Below, one piece after another: positions 53,798-62,645 of a DNA stretch of 64,000 bases. The notes under the pieces were generated by a model. That model had not been told where the DNA came from, made no database searches, and saw nothing but the letters and a program-made list of their open reading frames with translations. The stretch is from assembly GCA_050733935.1 (NCBI GenBank), contig JBOHUC010000008.1, forward strand, positions 1 through 64,000. The letters are read 5' to 3'. Position 1 is the stretch's first letter. Each line of letters starts with the position of its first letter. Origin of the DNA: JBOHUC01 sp050733935 (GTDB lineage Bacteria; Eisenbacteria; RBG-16-71-46; DASYSL01). A program made the translations under genes and the position numbers.

Positions 53798-55402
53798 CTA
53801 GATCTTCTTTTTGCCCTCGCTCGCGACCGCCAGCAGCTGGCGGGCCTGCGGCATGAGCTCGAGCGCCTTCTGCAGCTGGCCGTCGCCCTCGGCATCGATC
53901 CGGTAGCGGGCCACGAGACCGAACAGGTTCGATGCCACCTCGGCCTTGATCCGGCGCCGCACGTACTCGCTCTCCTCGTCGATCTGCAGCGCGGTCGGCT
54001 TCACCTTCTTGTCGGCCGCGAACTTCTTGAACTCCGCGACCTGGGCATCACTCGTGTTCCAGGTCTTCGCGAACTCGTCGAAGCTCTTCGGGAAGCGATC
54101 GCGGTCGTTGCCGACGAGCCGCGTGGCGAAGTCGAAGAACACATTCGCGCGCTCGAGCTCCATCTCGGCCACCGTGAGGCTCTCGGACGGCACGATCACG
54201 TCGGGACGGATTCCGCCGCCGCCGTACACCGTCCGGCCCGCGGTGGTCTGGAACTTCGGGCGCTTCGCGAGCGTGGTGTCATCCTCCGCGTCGCGCATGA
54301 ACGCCTCTTCCTGATAGGTCTGTTTGTCCGTCTCCGAATAGTCCCTTTGAATCAACCGACCGCTCGGCGTGTAGTACTTCGCGATCGTGAGCAGCAGCGC
54401 CGATCCGTTCTTGAGCCGCATCTGGTTCTGGACGAGACCCTTTCCGAACGTCGTCACGCCCGCGACGAGTCCGCGGTCCGTGTCCTGAATGGCTCCGGCC
54501 GTGATCTCCGACGCGGACGCCGAGCCGTGATCCACGAGCACGACGATCGGGAAATCGAGGAACTTGTTGCGATCCGATGCGAAGTAATCGCTCGCCGCAT
54601 TTGGTCCGCGCCCCCGCGTGTAGACGATCTTCTGGCCCGAGGGCAGGAAGTGATCGGAGACTTCGACGGCTTGATTGAGAAGTCCGCCTGAATTAAATCG
54701 CAAATCGAGCAACAGCTCCTTCATTCCCTGAGCCTTCAGGGTTTCGAGCTTCTTCTCGAGCTCGGCGCCCGTCGCCGAGGCGAATCGCGTCACGCGGATG
54801 TAGCCGACGCCCGGACGGATCATGAACGCGTAGGGCACGGACTCCTGCGGAATGCGCGCACGAATGATGTCGAACTCGAGCCGTCCGGCGGTGCCGTCGC
54901 GCTCGATCGAGACGTGCACGGTCGAGCCTTCCGGACCGCGCAGGGACTTGAACACGTCGTTGTTCGTCACGGTGTGAGGCACGTCGTTACCGTCGATCGC
55001 GACGATGCGGTCGGCCGCACGAATGCCGAGCCGGAACGCCGGCGTCCCCTCGAGCGGTGAAATGACGATGAGCTGCCCGTCACGGATGTCGAAGTTGATC
55101 CCGATCCCGGAGTAGTTCGCCTTGAACGATTCGCTGAACTGCTCGTAGCGGTCCGCGGGCATGTAGACCGAGTGCGGATCGAGCGTCGTGAGCATCCCGT
55201 CGATCGCACCCTTGATGAGCTTCTCGTTGTCGACGGGGTCCACGTACTGCGACTGCACGTACGAGAGGACCTGTCCGAACAGGTCGAGCTGCGTCCTCAG
55301 ATCGTCCTGGGCGGACAGTCCGGACGACAGACCTGCGACCAGTGCGACTCCGAGAACGCCCGCGATCCACCAGCGATGCCAGGTGCGAAACGTGCGATTC
55401 AT
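53798..55402 (-). CDS. Carboxy-terminal processing protease (S41, CtpA type)
   Basis: 534 residues with an N-terminal export signal or anchor (to ~31). A PDZ domain lies at about 95-180 (YSGIGINFDIRDGQLIVISPLEGTPA..LGI.A.D.I..IDG). The S41 active site is complete: Ser296 in HGSASASEI and Lys321 in TTFGKGLVQ, 25 residues apart as in D1 processing protease. LLDLRFNSGGLLNQAVEVSD is also typical. The C-terminal ~130 residues, after GGGGIRPDV, are a helical extension ending in a Lys-rich tail. It likely trims periplasmic proteins. Confidence 0.93.
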   Translation of the reverse strand: MNRTFRTWHRWWIAGVLGVALVAGLSSGLSAQDDLRTQLDLFGQVLSYVQSQYVDPVDNEKLIKGAIDGMLTTLDPHSVYMPADRYEQFSESFKANYSGIGINFDIRDGQLIVISPLEGTPAFRLGIRAADRIVAIDGNDVPHTVTNNDVFKSLRGPEGSTVHVSIERDGTAGRLEFDIIRARIPQESVPYAFMIRPGVGYIRVTRFASATGAELEKKLETLKAQGMKELLLDLRFNSGGLLNQAVEVSDHFLPSGQKIVYTRGRGPNAASDYFASDRNKFLDFPIVVLVDHGSASASEITAGAIQDTDRGLVAGVTTFGKGLVQNQMRLKNGSALLLTIAKYYTPSGRLIQRDYSETDKQTYQEEAFMRDAEDDTTLAKRPKFQTTAGRTVYGGGGIRPDVIVPSESLTVAEMELERANVFFDFATRLVGNDRDRFPKSFDEFAKTWNTSDAQVAEFKKFAADKKVKPTALQIDEESEYVRRRIKAEVASNLFGLVARYRIDAEGDGQLQKALELMPQARQLLAVASEGKKKI

Positions 55403-55427
55403 GTTGGGCCTCCTCCGGGTGCGTCGG

Positions 55428-56663
55428 TCACGCCCCGCGGGCGGTCGCGGGAATTCTCGTCTTCAGGCTCTGGAGCCTGTCCACCGCCTTCTCGAGCGTC
55501 GAGCGGCGGCGGGCGAAATGGAACCGCAGGCGTTGTCGGCCTGCGGCGGGATCGGCGTAGAAGCTCGAGCCGGGGACGGCGGCGACGCCCACGCTCGCGA
55601 CCAGCCAGCGTGCGAACGAGACGTCGTCCTCGTGCCCGAAGCCCGTGATGTCCGTCATGACGTAGTACGCGCCACGCGGTCGGTAGGTCCGGAACCCGGC
55701 CTCCTCGAGCGCCGGGACGAGGTAATCGCGACGGGCCTCGTACTCGGCGCATAGGCTCCTGTAATACGCCTGGTCCAAGGATAGCGCGACTGCACCCGCT
55801 TCCTGCAGGGGCGCGGGCGCGCCCACGGTCAGAAAATCGTGAACTTTCCGGATTGCGCCCGTGAGGTCGGGCGGCGCAAGGACCGTTCCGATCCGCCAGC
55901 CGGTCACGCTGTATGACTTGGAAAGCCCCGAGATCGTCACGGTGCGGTCGCGCATGCCGGGCAGAGTCGCCATCGGCACGTGCGTGCCCCCGTCGTAGAC
56001 CATGTGCTCGTAGATCTCGTCGGTGACGCAGATCGCGTTCCAGCGCTCGCACAGCCGGGCGATCTCGAGGAGCTCCTCGCGCGTGAACACCTTGCCGGTG
56101 GGATTGTTCGGCGTGTTGACGACGATCGCCCGGGTGCGGTCGTTGAACGCGCGCTCGAGCTCGTCCGGATCGATCGCCCAGTCGGGCTCACGCAGGCGCA
56201 CGAACCGCGGCGTCGCCCCGGAGAGGATCGCGTCCGGACCGTAGTTCTCGTAGAACGGCTCGAACACGATCACTTCGTCGCCCGGATTCACGAGCGCGAG
56301 CAGGGTCGAGATCATGCCCTCGGTCGAGCCACACGTGACGGTGACTTCGCGCTCGGGGTCATACTCGAGGCCATAGAGCGCTTTGGTCTTCGCGACCAGG
56401 GCATCCCGTAACGATTTTGCCCCCCATGTAATTGCATACTGATTCACGTCCGCCTCGATCGCTCTGATCGCGGCGTCCTTGAGCGGGCGCGGACAGGCGT
56501 CGTCGGGAAAGCCCTGGGCCAGGTTCACCCCATTGTGATCGGCACAGAGCCGCGTCATCTCGCGGATCACGGACTCCGTGAAATGGTGGGTTCGGGTGGC
56601 CGTCCGGGTTACGGTCCGGCCCGGGTCGGGGCTCTGAGGGCTCAGGGGGTTCGTCGGGTTCAT
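55428..56663 (-). CDS. Class I/II PLP-dependent aminotransferase (kynurenine/methionine aminotransferase-like)
   Basis: 411 residues from ATG 56663. HFTESVIREMTRLCADHNGVNLAQGFPDDACP is the family N-terminus, and NQYAITWGAKSLRDALV, NTPNNPTGKVFTREEL, CVTDEIYEHMVYDG and the PLP Lys in SGLSKSYSVTGWRIG follow. RGAYYVMTDI and the final R.RFHFAR match the YbdL/glutamine transaminase K group, which prefers Met, Gln or kynurenine. The exact substrate is not decidable. The first ~24 residues are Pro/Thr-rich. Confidence 0.92.
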   Translation of the reverse strand: MNPTNPLSPQSPDPGRTVTRTATRTHHFTESVIREMTRLCADHNGVNLAQGFPDDACPRPLKDAAIRAIEADVNQYAITWGAKSLRDALVAKTKALYGLEYDPEREVTVTCGSTEGMISTLLALVNPGDEVIVFEPFYENYGPDAILSGATPRFVRLREPDWAIDPDELERAFNDRTRAIVVNTPNNPTGKVFTREELLEIARLCERWNAICVTDEIYEHMVYDGGTHVPMATLPGMRDRTVTISGLSKSYSVTGWRIGTVLAPPDLTGAIRKVHDFLTVGAPAPLQEAGAVALSLDQAYYRSLCAEYEARRDYLVPALEEAGFRTYRPRGAYYVMTDITGFGHEDDVSFARWLVASVGVAAVPGSSFYADPAAGRQRLRFHFARRRSTLEKAVDRLQSLKTRIPATARGA

Positions 56664-56727
56664 GGGCCATAAGTTTACACCCGGTGCGCGGTTGACGCAC
56701 GCACGGTCAGGCCCTAGCGTGGTCGCC

Positions 56728-58305
56728 ATGATTGCCGACGCGGCTTCCCGTCTTGCCTCGGTCACGCTGGTCGGGCTCCCCGACGAGGGGCTCACAGCGG
56801 CCTTCCGGAGAGAGTTCCAGGCCCGCCCCTATGCCGGCGTCCTCCTGTTCCGGCGGCACTTTCGGACCGCGACCGCACTCCCCGGTTTGATCGCGGAGCT
56901 GCGTGCGCTGGCCGCACCGCGACGGATCCTCGTTGCCGTGGACGAAGAGGGCGGGTTCGTTTCGCAACTCGCCCCGGACTTCCCTGTGCCGCCGAACGCG
57001 CGCGTGCTCGGCCGTGCCGCGAGCGTGACCGAGGTCGAGCGCATTGCCGCCACCGTCGGCACCTGGCTCTCGGCGCTCGGCGTCGACGTGAATTTCGCTC
57101 CCTCACTCGATGTCGACTCGGAGTCCGCAAATCCGGTCATCGGCCCGCGCTCGTTCGGATCCGACCCGGCGCGCGTCATCCAGCTCGGAACCGCCGCGCT
57201 CCGCGGTTATCGCGAAGGCGGCGTGCTGTCGACCGTGAAGCATTTTCCAGGACACGGGGCCACTTCGTACGATTCGCATCTCACGTTGCCGGATTGCGAG
57301 GCCGATGAAGCCACGCTCATGGCACGCGATGTGGCACCGTTCCGCGAACTGCTTCATCTGGCTCCGCTCGTCATGACCGCGCACGTGCGCTACGCCGCTC
57401 TCGATCCGGGGTGGCCGGCGACGCTCTCGCCGCGGATCGTGACCGGGCTCCTGCGCGGAACGCTCGACGGTCGCGGAGTCGTCGTGACGGATGCGATGGA
57501 GATGGCCGGGGTTGCCGACGAGGCCCCGGGGGGCGCCTCCCTCCTGCTTGCGCTGGCCGCCGGGTGCGACCTGCTCCTCCTTGGAGCGTGGAACGCGCGC
57601 GTGACCGAGCAGTTTGCTCAAGCGGCCCGACGCTGGGAGCACGAGGGCGAGAGCATCCTCCCGCTCGCCCGGTGGGAGGCCGCGCGCGGTGCGATCGAAG
57701 CGCTGTATGCGGCATCGATCGCGTCCGAGCGCGCGGATCACGGCGAGCACGGAGAGCCTGCGGATCGCGCGAACCTGTCGCTCCTCGTTCCGCCGTCGTG
57801 GGACCCGATGCTGCTTTCGATTTGCCGGCGCTCGCTGTCGTGGGACGGTCCGCCGACCCCGCCGGCGCACGAGCGCCTCGAGGTGCTCGAGCCGGCCTGG
57901 AGCGCCGGACCTTCGATCGCCGAGCTCCTGCTCGAAGCGGGCGTGCCGTCGCGCGGTCGCGCGTTCAGACAGGCCGCTCCCGGCGCCGCGCCCGGTCGCA
58001 CGCCGGACGTCACGCCGGACTTCGCGTCCGCGCTCCCCATCGGCGCAGCCGGCGGTGGAGGCACGAACGCGAGCGATCCCCTCGTGGTTGCCTTGCCGCG
58101 CCGCACACAGCTCCTGCCGGATGAGGCGCACGCGCTTCATGCGCTCTGCGGAGCGCGACCCGTCCTGCTCGTCGCGCTCGAGCAGGATTCCTTCTTGGGC
58201 GACTTCCCGGAAGCCGCTGGACGTCTTTCGGCCTGCGACGCCACCCCCGCGATGCGACGCGCGATCGCGCTCGAGATTGCCGAGATCCTGAGCAAGGTTT
58301 CGTGA
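56728..58305 (+). CDS. Glycoside hydrolase family 3 (beta-N-acetylglucosaminidase, NagZ-like)
   Basis: 525 residues, longer than NagZ (about 340), with a C-terminal extension of ~185 residues resembling the second GH3 domain. The catalytic domain has FRREFQARPYAGVLLFRRHF, VAVDEEGGFVSQL, KHFPGHG at 171-177 with the following DSHLTLP (the His-Asp dyad of NagZ-type enzymes), and the nucleophile Asp255 in VVVTDAMEMAGV. No signal peptide, so it probably acts in the cytosol on cell-wall fragments. The linker near 415-440 is low complexity. Confidence 0.9.
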   Translation: MIADAASRLASVTLVGLPDEGLTAAFRREFQARPYAGVLLFRRHFRTATALPGLIAELRALAAPRRILVAVDEEGGFVSQLAPDFPVPPNARVLGRAASVTEVERIAATVGTWLSALGVDVNFAPSLDVDSESANPVIGPRSFGSDPARVIQLGTAALRGYREGGVLSTVKHFPGHGATSYDSHLTLPDCEADEATLMARDVAPFRELLHLAPLVMTAHVRYAALDPGWPATLSPRIVTGLLRGTLDGRGVVVTDAMEMAGVADEAPGGASLLLALAAGCDLLLLGAWNARVTEQFAQAARRWEHEGESILPLARWEAARGAIEALYAASIASERADHGEHGEPADRANLSLLVPPSWDPMLLSICRRSLSWDGPPTPPAHERLEVLEPAWSAGPSIAELLLEAGVPSRGRAFRQAAPGAAPGRTPDVTPDFASALPIGAAGGGGTNASDPLVVALPRRTQLLPDEAHALHALCGARPVLLVALEQDSFLGDFPEAAGRLSACDATPAMRRAIALEIAEILSKVS

Positions 58306-58351
58306 GCCGAGCCATTCCGGGCGACGGCTCGCGAGCTCCCATGCCCTGACG

Positions 58352-59494
58352 TCAGGTTCGACTTCGGGCGCTCTCCCGAGCCTGTTCGCGTTTGTTGGCC
58401 ATGAACGCGCCCCCGAACACTCGCTCGGCCTCGTACTGATTGTGGGCGCGACATCGGAGTCGCATTCCCTCCCGAGTCGCGCTCCCGCCCCTCGCCACCG
58501 GGTCAATGTGGTCGAATTCCAGAAACTTGCGGGCCACACAGCGGTGTCCGCCTTCGCCTACAAACGTGCAACGACCCTGATCGCGTTTCCAGACCGCACG
58601 CTTGACCGATGCCGACACGTATCGACTCTGTGCCGAGCCACTCACTTCGCGGGGCTCCCGCGTGGCCGCTGCGGGCCGCGCGACCGGACGATGGTTCGGC
58701 ACCGCCTTCCTGGTGGCCGCGAACTTGCGAGACTCGAGTTTCCCGATGAGAGCGTCGAGCGCGCGGTCGAGCACAGCCTCGAGGTCGCCCGACGGAACGG
58801 AGTGACTCAGCAACTCCTGGGCATATCGAAGCTTGTCGTGCGTGCCCTTGGCGATGGCGAGGCGAAGGAGGTAGCGCGCGGGAGCCGCGTCAACTTGCCC
58901 CGGGGCAAGTTCACCGACCGGCTGTTGCTCGCGGGCTTCAACTTGCCCCGGGGCAACCTTGTCCAACAGCCCGCCCGTCGCCGCCGCAACTTGCCCTGGG
59001 GCAACTTGCCCCGGGGCAAGTTCGACCTTCGGCAACGCCCGGACCGCGGGAAGCGCACGGAGTGTCTGAACCATCGCCGCCCCGTCGGACAGCGGGAACC
59101 GCCGGGCGAGGAACTCTTCGATCTCGGCCTTCCGGCGATGCGACACGGCCTGGATCAGCTCGTCGGCATTCTCGGCGGTGAGATGAGGCGCGAGCAGCCG
59201 TGCGGCGGTCAAATGCAGGCGGCCCTCGGCCAGGGCCCCGAACAGGGCCGGAAACTGCCGGGCCGCACGCGCCGCCTGGATGCGCTTGAAGGCCGCATCG
59301 TCGGACAGGTGGAGGCCATCGACGCAGAAGGCGTGCATCGACGCATAACCCGCCGGGACATAGAGCCGACGTGCGTCGACCTCCGCCAGGCAGGCCAAAA
59401 GCTCGGCCGTGGTCAGGCGATCCCGGGCAACGAGCTCGTTCAGATTGCGAAGCAAGACTTCATCGCTCAGATGAGTCAGGGCATAGGTACGCAT
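58352..59494 (-). CDS. HNH endonuclease with DUF222-like N-terminus and palindrome-encoded linker repeats
   Basis: 380 residues. The N-terminal ~150 residues are helical (LTHLSDEVLLRNLNELVARDRLTTAELLACLAEVDARR, split), like the DUF222-type HNH proteins that expand in some genomes. Residues 157-201 form a linker containing ELAPGQV, APGQV, KVAPGQV and ELAPGQV, each encoded by one copy of the dispersed palindrome. A helical segment follows (KLRYAQELLSHSVPSGDLEAVLDRALDALI). The HNH domain is at about 290-355: Cys309, Cys319, the catalytic Asp328-His329 in FLEFDHIDP, and Cys348, His351 and Asn352 in LRCRAHNQYEAE. It is likely an active nuclease, target unknown. No partner methyltransferase or integrase is adjacent. 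Confidence 0.88.
   Translation of the reverse strand: MRTYALTHLSDEVLLRNLNELVARDRLTTAELLACLAEVDARRLYVPAGYASMHAFCVDGLHLSDDAAFKRIQAARAARQFPALFGALAEGRLHLTAARLLAPHLTAENADELIQAVSHRRKAEIEEFLARRFPLSDGAAMVQTLRALPAVRALPKVELAPGQVAPGQVAAATGGLLDKVAPGQVEAREQQPVGELAPGQVDAAPARYLLRLAIAKGTHDKLRYAQELLSHSVPSGDLEAVLDRALDALIGKLESRKFAATRKAVPNHRPVARPAAATREPREVSGSAQSRYVSASVKRAVWKRDQGRCTFVGEGGHRCVARKFLEFDHIDPVARGGSATREGMRLRCRAHNQYEAERVFGGAFMANKREQARESARSRT
58892..59022. repeat. Four copies of the dispersed palindrome inside the HNH gene
   Basis: Copies: 58892-58911 (perfect AACTTGCCCCGGGGCAAGTT), core at 58943-58956, core at 58991-59004 (one C-to-T change) and 59003-59022 (perfect). The cores are spaced 48, 48 and 15 bases, all multiples of three, so each is read in the same frame as LAPGQ or VAPGQ. 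The last two overlap and share CAACTT. Confidence 0.93.
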
Positions 59495-59769
59495 GGCATC
59501 GACTCCACCGGGGGCGCACCTTTGAGCGGGGGCTCGCTAACTTTGTATCACGACGCGCGGACACCCTCGGACAGCCGCGCGCCAAGCGCCGTTCAGGGCC
59601 TCATGAGCGGCTGTGCCGAACCTCCACGGGATCTCTCAAACTGAGCGATCCTGAGCGCGCTAGCGTGTGTCCCTTGAAAGAACCGGCGGCGTCACACAGA
59701 ACCGCCGCTCATTGCCGTCAAGAAAAATCATTCACCGAACAGAGAAATTCTCGTTCGCACACCACTCGT

Positions 59770-60486
59770 TCATGCCGGCTCACGGCGGTAGGACGGCCAA
59801 CGTCCCTCGCGCATGAGGAGCCACAGCTCCGATGTCGGAACGAAACCAAGGCGCGAGGCCGCCGCGAGCGAAGCGGCGTTCGATTCGACCGCACCCCAGG
59901 TCGCGGTTCTCCCCTGTTCCCGCATGACCGCCGCGAGATGCCGTGCGGCGATTCCGGCAAGGCCCTTTCCCCGCGCTTCGGGGAGAGTGTCGACGGACAC
60001 GTCCCACCAGCGTTCGGTCCTGGCGCTCGCGTAGCAGAACGAGATCGCCCGATCCCCCACGCAAGCCGCCACGACCGGCGAATAGCTGCAGGCTTCGATC
60101 AAGTCGGCCTTCACATCGGGCTCGAGATCGTCGCGGGCCACGATCTCCGCGCGATGGACCGGGCGCAGGGTGACGCCGGCATCGCGGGCATCACCGGCAT
60201 TGCCGGGACGCCCGCTGCCGGCGGCGGCCCGGTACCACTCCGGATCCGAAGGTTCGTGAATGATGGCACGCTCGAGTGTGAAGTCATCGAGGCCGGCGGC
60301 GAGATGCGGACCCATCGCATCGAACGCGAGCAGATCGAGCGGCCCCTCGAGGCCTTCGATCGCCTCGCGTACGGCTTCGACGCCAGGATCCCCGAAGACC
60401 GAGACCAGCGGACGTTCTGTCGATCGGGCGACGAAACCGCGCTCGTCACAGGGTCCGGAGAGAACACAGCGACCCGTGAGCAGCAT
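59770..60486 (-). CDS. GNAT family N-acetyltransferase
   Basis: 238 residues from ATG 60486. The same frame upstream still reads family-like (LLELVPDLPRFVETRW) for about 20 residues, so the true start is probably further right, perhaps at a non-ATG codon; I see none with a ribosome-binding site. The GNAT core is near the C-terminus: SPVVAACVGDRAISFCYASART, WWDVSVDTLPEARGKGLAGIAARHLAAVM and WGAVESNAASLAAASRLGFVPTSELW. A 9-bp-period repeat (60175-60201) encodes GNAGDARDAG. Substrate unknown. Confidence 0.8.
   Translation of the reverse strand: MLLTGRCVLSGPCDERGFVARSTERPLVSVFGDPGVEAVREAIEGLEGPLDLLAFDAMGPHLAAGLDDFTLERAIIHEPSDPEWYRAAAGSGRPGNAGDARDAGVTLRPVHRAEIVARDDLEPDVKADLIEACSYSPVVAACVGDRAISFCYASARTERWWDVSVDTLPEARGKGLAGIAARHLAAVMREQGRTATWGAVESNAASLAAASRLGFVPTSELWLLMREGRWPSYRREPA
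60175..60201. repeat. 9-bp-period array inside the GNAT gene
   Basis: GCCGGCATC, GCGGGCATC and ACCGGCATT follow one another; read leftward they encode N-A-G, D-A-R and D-A-G. In frame, so it only lengthens a loop before the GNAT core. Confidence 0.75.
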
Positions 60487-60584
60487 CCACCGCGTTTCGA
60501 CGAAGCGGGGCAGGTCGGGGACGAGTTCGAGAAGGTTCGTGATCTGTCGGCCTGCTCTGGATCGCCGGGCGCTCTTCCGACGCG

Positions 60585-61400
60585 TCAGCCCTTCTTCTGC
60601 GGGAACAGGAACCCGACCACGAGGCGGAGCTGGTTCTCGGCCGCTCCCGTCGGTCGCTCGACGAAGTTGTAGTACTGGATTCCAAGATTCGTGGGCCGCG
60701 TGCCGATCATCGTCGTCTTCGTGATTCCGGCTCCGAGCGGAACGGTCCACTCCTCGCCTTCGGCCGCACTCCAGTTGGCCGTGATGATCGGTCCGGTGCT
60801 GAGGGCCCAGCCGTCCCCCATGTTGTAGTTGATGAACGGCTGAATGGTCGTCTGGTTGATCTTCTCGCCCTGACCGTCGTGTGAGAACGACCACAGCTGA
60901 TTGGCGAGCCCGCCCAGGACCCAGGGACCTGCGGTCTTCACGATCACCGCACCGGGGCCGGCGGCCCACTCGCCCGATCGCGCGAGGTCATTGGTCGCCG
61001 TCGGGAAAGAGAAGACCGGGCCCAGGCCAAGGACGGTCGCGCCGGGATTTGCGCCCGTGAAGTAGAGCTGTAACTGGATGTCTCCGATCCCGGTTTCGCG
61101 CTCATCAGTTCCCGTCGGGATGTTCAGGTAGGGAACAATGGGTCGCGCGATGAGCTTCGCACCCTTGCCGACGGACATCGGGAAGACGGGCTGGAAGTTC
61201 ATATTGTAGAACGCGCGGTCCTCGTATACGCCTCCCGTGTTCCAGTTGAACTGAAACGGAATGGAAGTCAGATCGGCCACCGGATTCTGGGTCTGCTTCG
61301 CAAGCGCTGTCGCGTCCATGTGTTCCTGGGCGATGGCTCTGGACGCTCCAAGCGAGAGGAGAACGGCCGACACAAAGACAAACCATCGCGCTCGCGACAT
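60585..61400 (-). CDS. Outer-membrane transporter-like protein (family sometimes labelled neuromedin U)
   Basis: 271 residues from ATG 61400, with GGAGG 7 bases upstream; the signal peptide ends at AIAQ. ALAKQTQNPVADLTSIPFQFNWN is the hallmark start of a bacterial outer-membrane protein family misnamed neuromedin U. FYNMNFQPVFPMSVGKGAKLIARPIVPYLN (in parts), GIGDIQLQLYF and GLGPVFSFPTATND continue it. Beta-barrel, function unknown. It lies downstream of the oxidoreductase gene on the same strand, 108 bases apart. Confidence 0.85.
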   Translation of the reverse strand: MSRARWFVFVSAVLLSLGASRAIAQEHMDATALAKQTQNPVADLTSIPFQFNWNTGGVYEDRAFYNMNFQPVFPMSVGKGAKLIARPIVPYLNIPTGTDERETGIGDIQLQLYFTGANPGATVLGLGPVFSFPTATNDLARSGEWAAGPGAVIVKTAGPWVLGGLANQLWSFSHDGQGEKINQTTIQPFINYNMGDGWALSTGPIITANWSAAEGEEWTVPLGAGITKTTMIGTRPTNLGIQYYNFVERPTGAAENQLRLVVGFLFPQKKG

Positions 61401-61508
61401 GAGATACCTCCGTGTGGGAGAACACGTGTCGACCGTCCCTCTGAGCCGCGGCCGGCGCCGAACGGTCGAAGCTTTACTCGATTCGGGGCGGACCGGCAAC
61501 CAAACGGC

Positions 61509-62645
61509 TCAAGCCACGCGTCCGCTCCGTACTGCGTCGAATCGAAACGCCGCAGGCGCTTCGCCGCCTTCGACGAGATCGGCCGCGAGACGTCCGACCG
61601 CGGGCCCGAGCTTCATGCCGTGGCCCGAGCCGCCTCCGGCGACGAACGTGCGGGCGTGTCCCGGCACGCGATCGATCAAGAAGTTCCCGTCATAGGTCAT
61701 CGCGTAGAGACAGCCGCGATCCTCGGCATACCAGTCCGGATCGATTCCAGGCAAATGCGTGCGCACGAAATCCCGACTCGACTTTCGGTCCTCCGGATCC
61801 ACACGCCGCGCAGCGTCGGGATCCGCAGGATCCCCCGGCTCATGGTGGGCCACCTTGAGTAAACCGCCTTCGAGCGGCATCCCGTACCACCCTGACGTGA
61901 CAAGGTCATGCATCCAGACGGGAAACGCGGGCGGCGTGAAACGCGCCTCCTCCCCTGCGGGCGCGCGATAGTAGGTCACGAACTGGCGGGTCGGCGAGAC
62001 CTCGCCGGCGTGCTGCGGCAGCAGCGCGCGGAACCAGGCCCCCGTCGCGACGATCACCGTATCGAACTCGAACCGCTCGCCGCCTCCGAGCGCGATGGCG
62101 GCGTGTTTCGCGCTCTCGTCCACGGCGGCGACGCGCGCGCTGGCGACGATCGTCCCTCCAGCCTCGCGAAGCGCGCGGGCCGTCGCGCGCACGGCTTCGG
62201 CAGCGCGCAGGTAGCCGCCCTGGGGATTCCAGGTCACGGCTTCGATCCCTTTGTACGAGAACTGCGGGAAGCGTGCGCGCGCCTGGTCGACGGTCCACAA
62301 CTCGACCGGCCAGCCGTGCTCGATCAAATAGTTATAAGAGAGCCACTCGTGACGAGACTCGTCGAATGAGCCGGCGAGTGCGATCACGCCGGTTTCGACG
62401 TAGAGCGGCTGCGACCAGCCGCGCTCGAGTGCGCGATAGCGGGAGCGGGCTTCGTCAACGAGCGGCACGTAGAGCGGGCACGCGGCGCCGTACTCGAAGC
62501 GAAGTGCCTTCGTGTGGTCGTGGCTTGCGGCATCCGGGGCCGGTGGCTCGGCGCGATCGAACACCGTGACCGAATGATGACGGCGCGCGAGCTCGAGGGC
62601 CGCGGAGAGCCCGAAGATGCCGCCGCCGACGATGCCGATTCTCAC
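61509..62645 (-). CDS. FAD-dependent amine oxidase, monomeric sarcosine/N-methyl-amino-acid oxidase type
   Basis: 378 residues. The Rossmann motif GIVGGGIFGLSAALELARR begins at residue 4, then SHDHTKALRFEYG near 41-53 is the counterpart of the SSHG..R..R..Y motif of MSOX/MTOX. Cys312 in GCLYAMTYDGNFLIDR matches the Cys that binds FAD covalently in those enzymes, and GGGSGHGMKLGPAVGRLAADL is the C-terminal flavin motif. Oxidises a secondary or methylated amino acid; substrate unknown. The ATG overlaps the stop of the hydantoinase B gene upstream. Confidence 0.9.
   Translation of the reverse strand: MRIGIVGGGIFGLSAALELARRHHSVTVFDRAEPPAPDAASHDHTKALRFEYGAACPLYVPLVDEARSRYRALERGWSQPLYVETGVIALAGSFDESRHEWLSYNYLIEHGWPVELWTVDQARARFPQFSYKGIEAVTWNPQGGYLRAAEAVRATARALREAGGTIVASARVAAVDESAKHAAIALGGGERFEFDTVIVATGAWFRALLPQHAGEVSPTRQFVTYYRAPAGEEARFTPPAFPVWMHDLVTSGWYGMPLEGGLLKVAHHEPGDPADPDAARRVDPEDRKSSRDFVRTHLPGIDPDWYAEDRGCLYAMTYDGNFLIDRVPGHARTFVAGGGSGHGMKLGPAVGRLAADLVEGGEAPAAFRFDAVRSGRVA

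Noticed and set aside
58892..59022. Regularly spaced palindromes as a CRISPR array
   Set aside because: Only four units, spacing 48, 48 and 15 bases, spacers encode protein in frame, and no cas gene is near.
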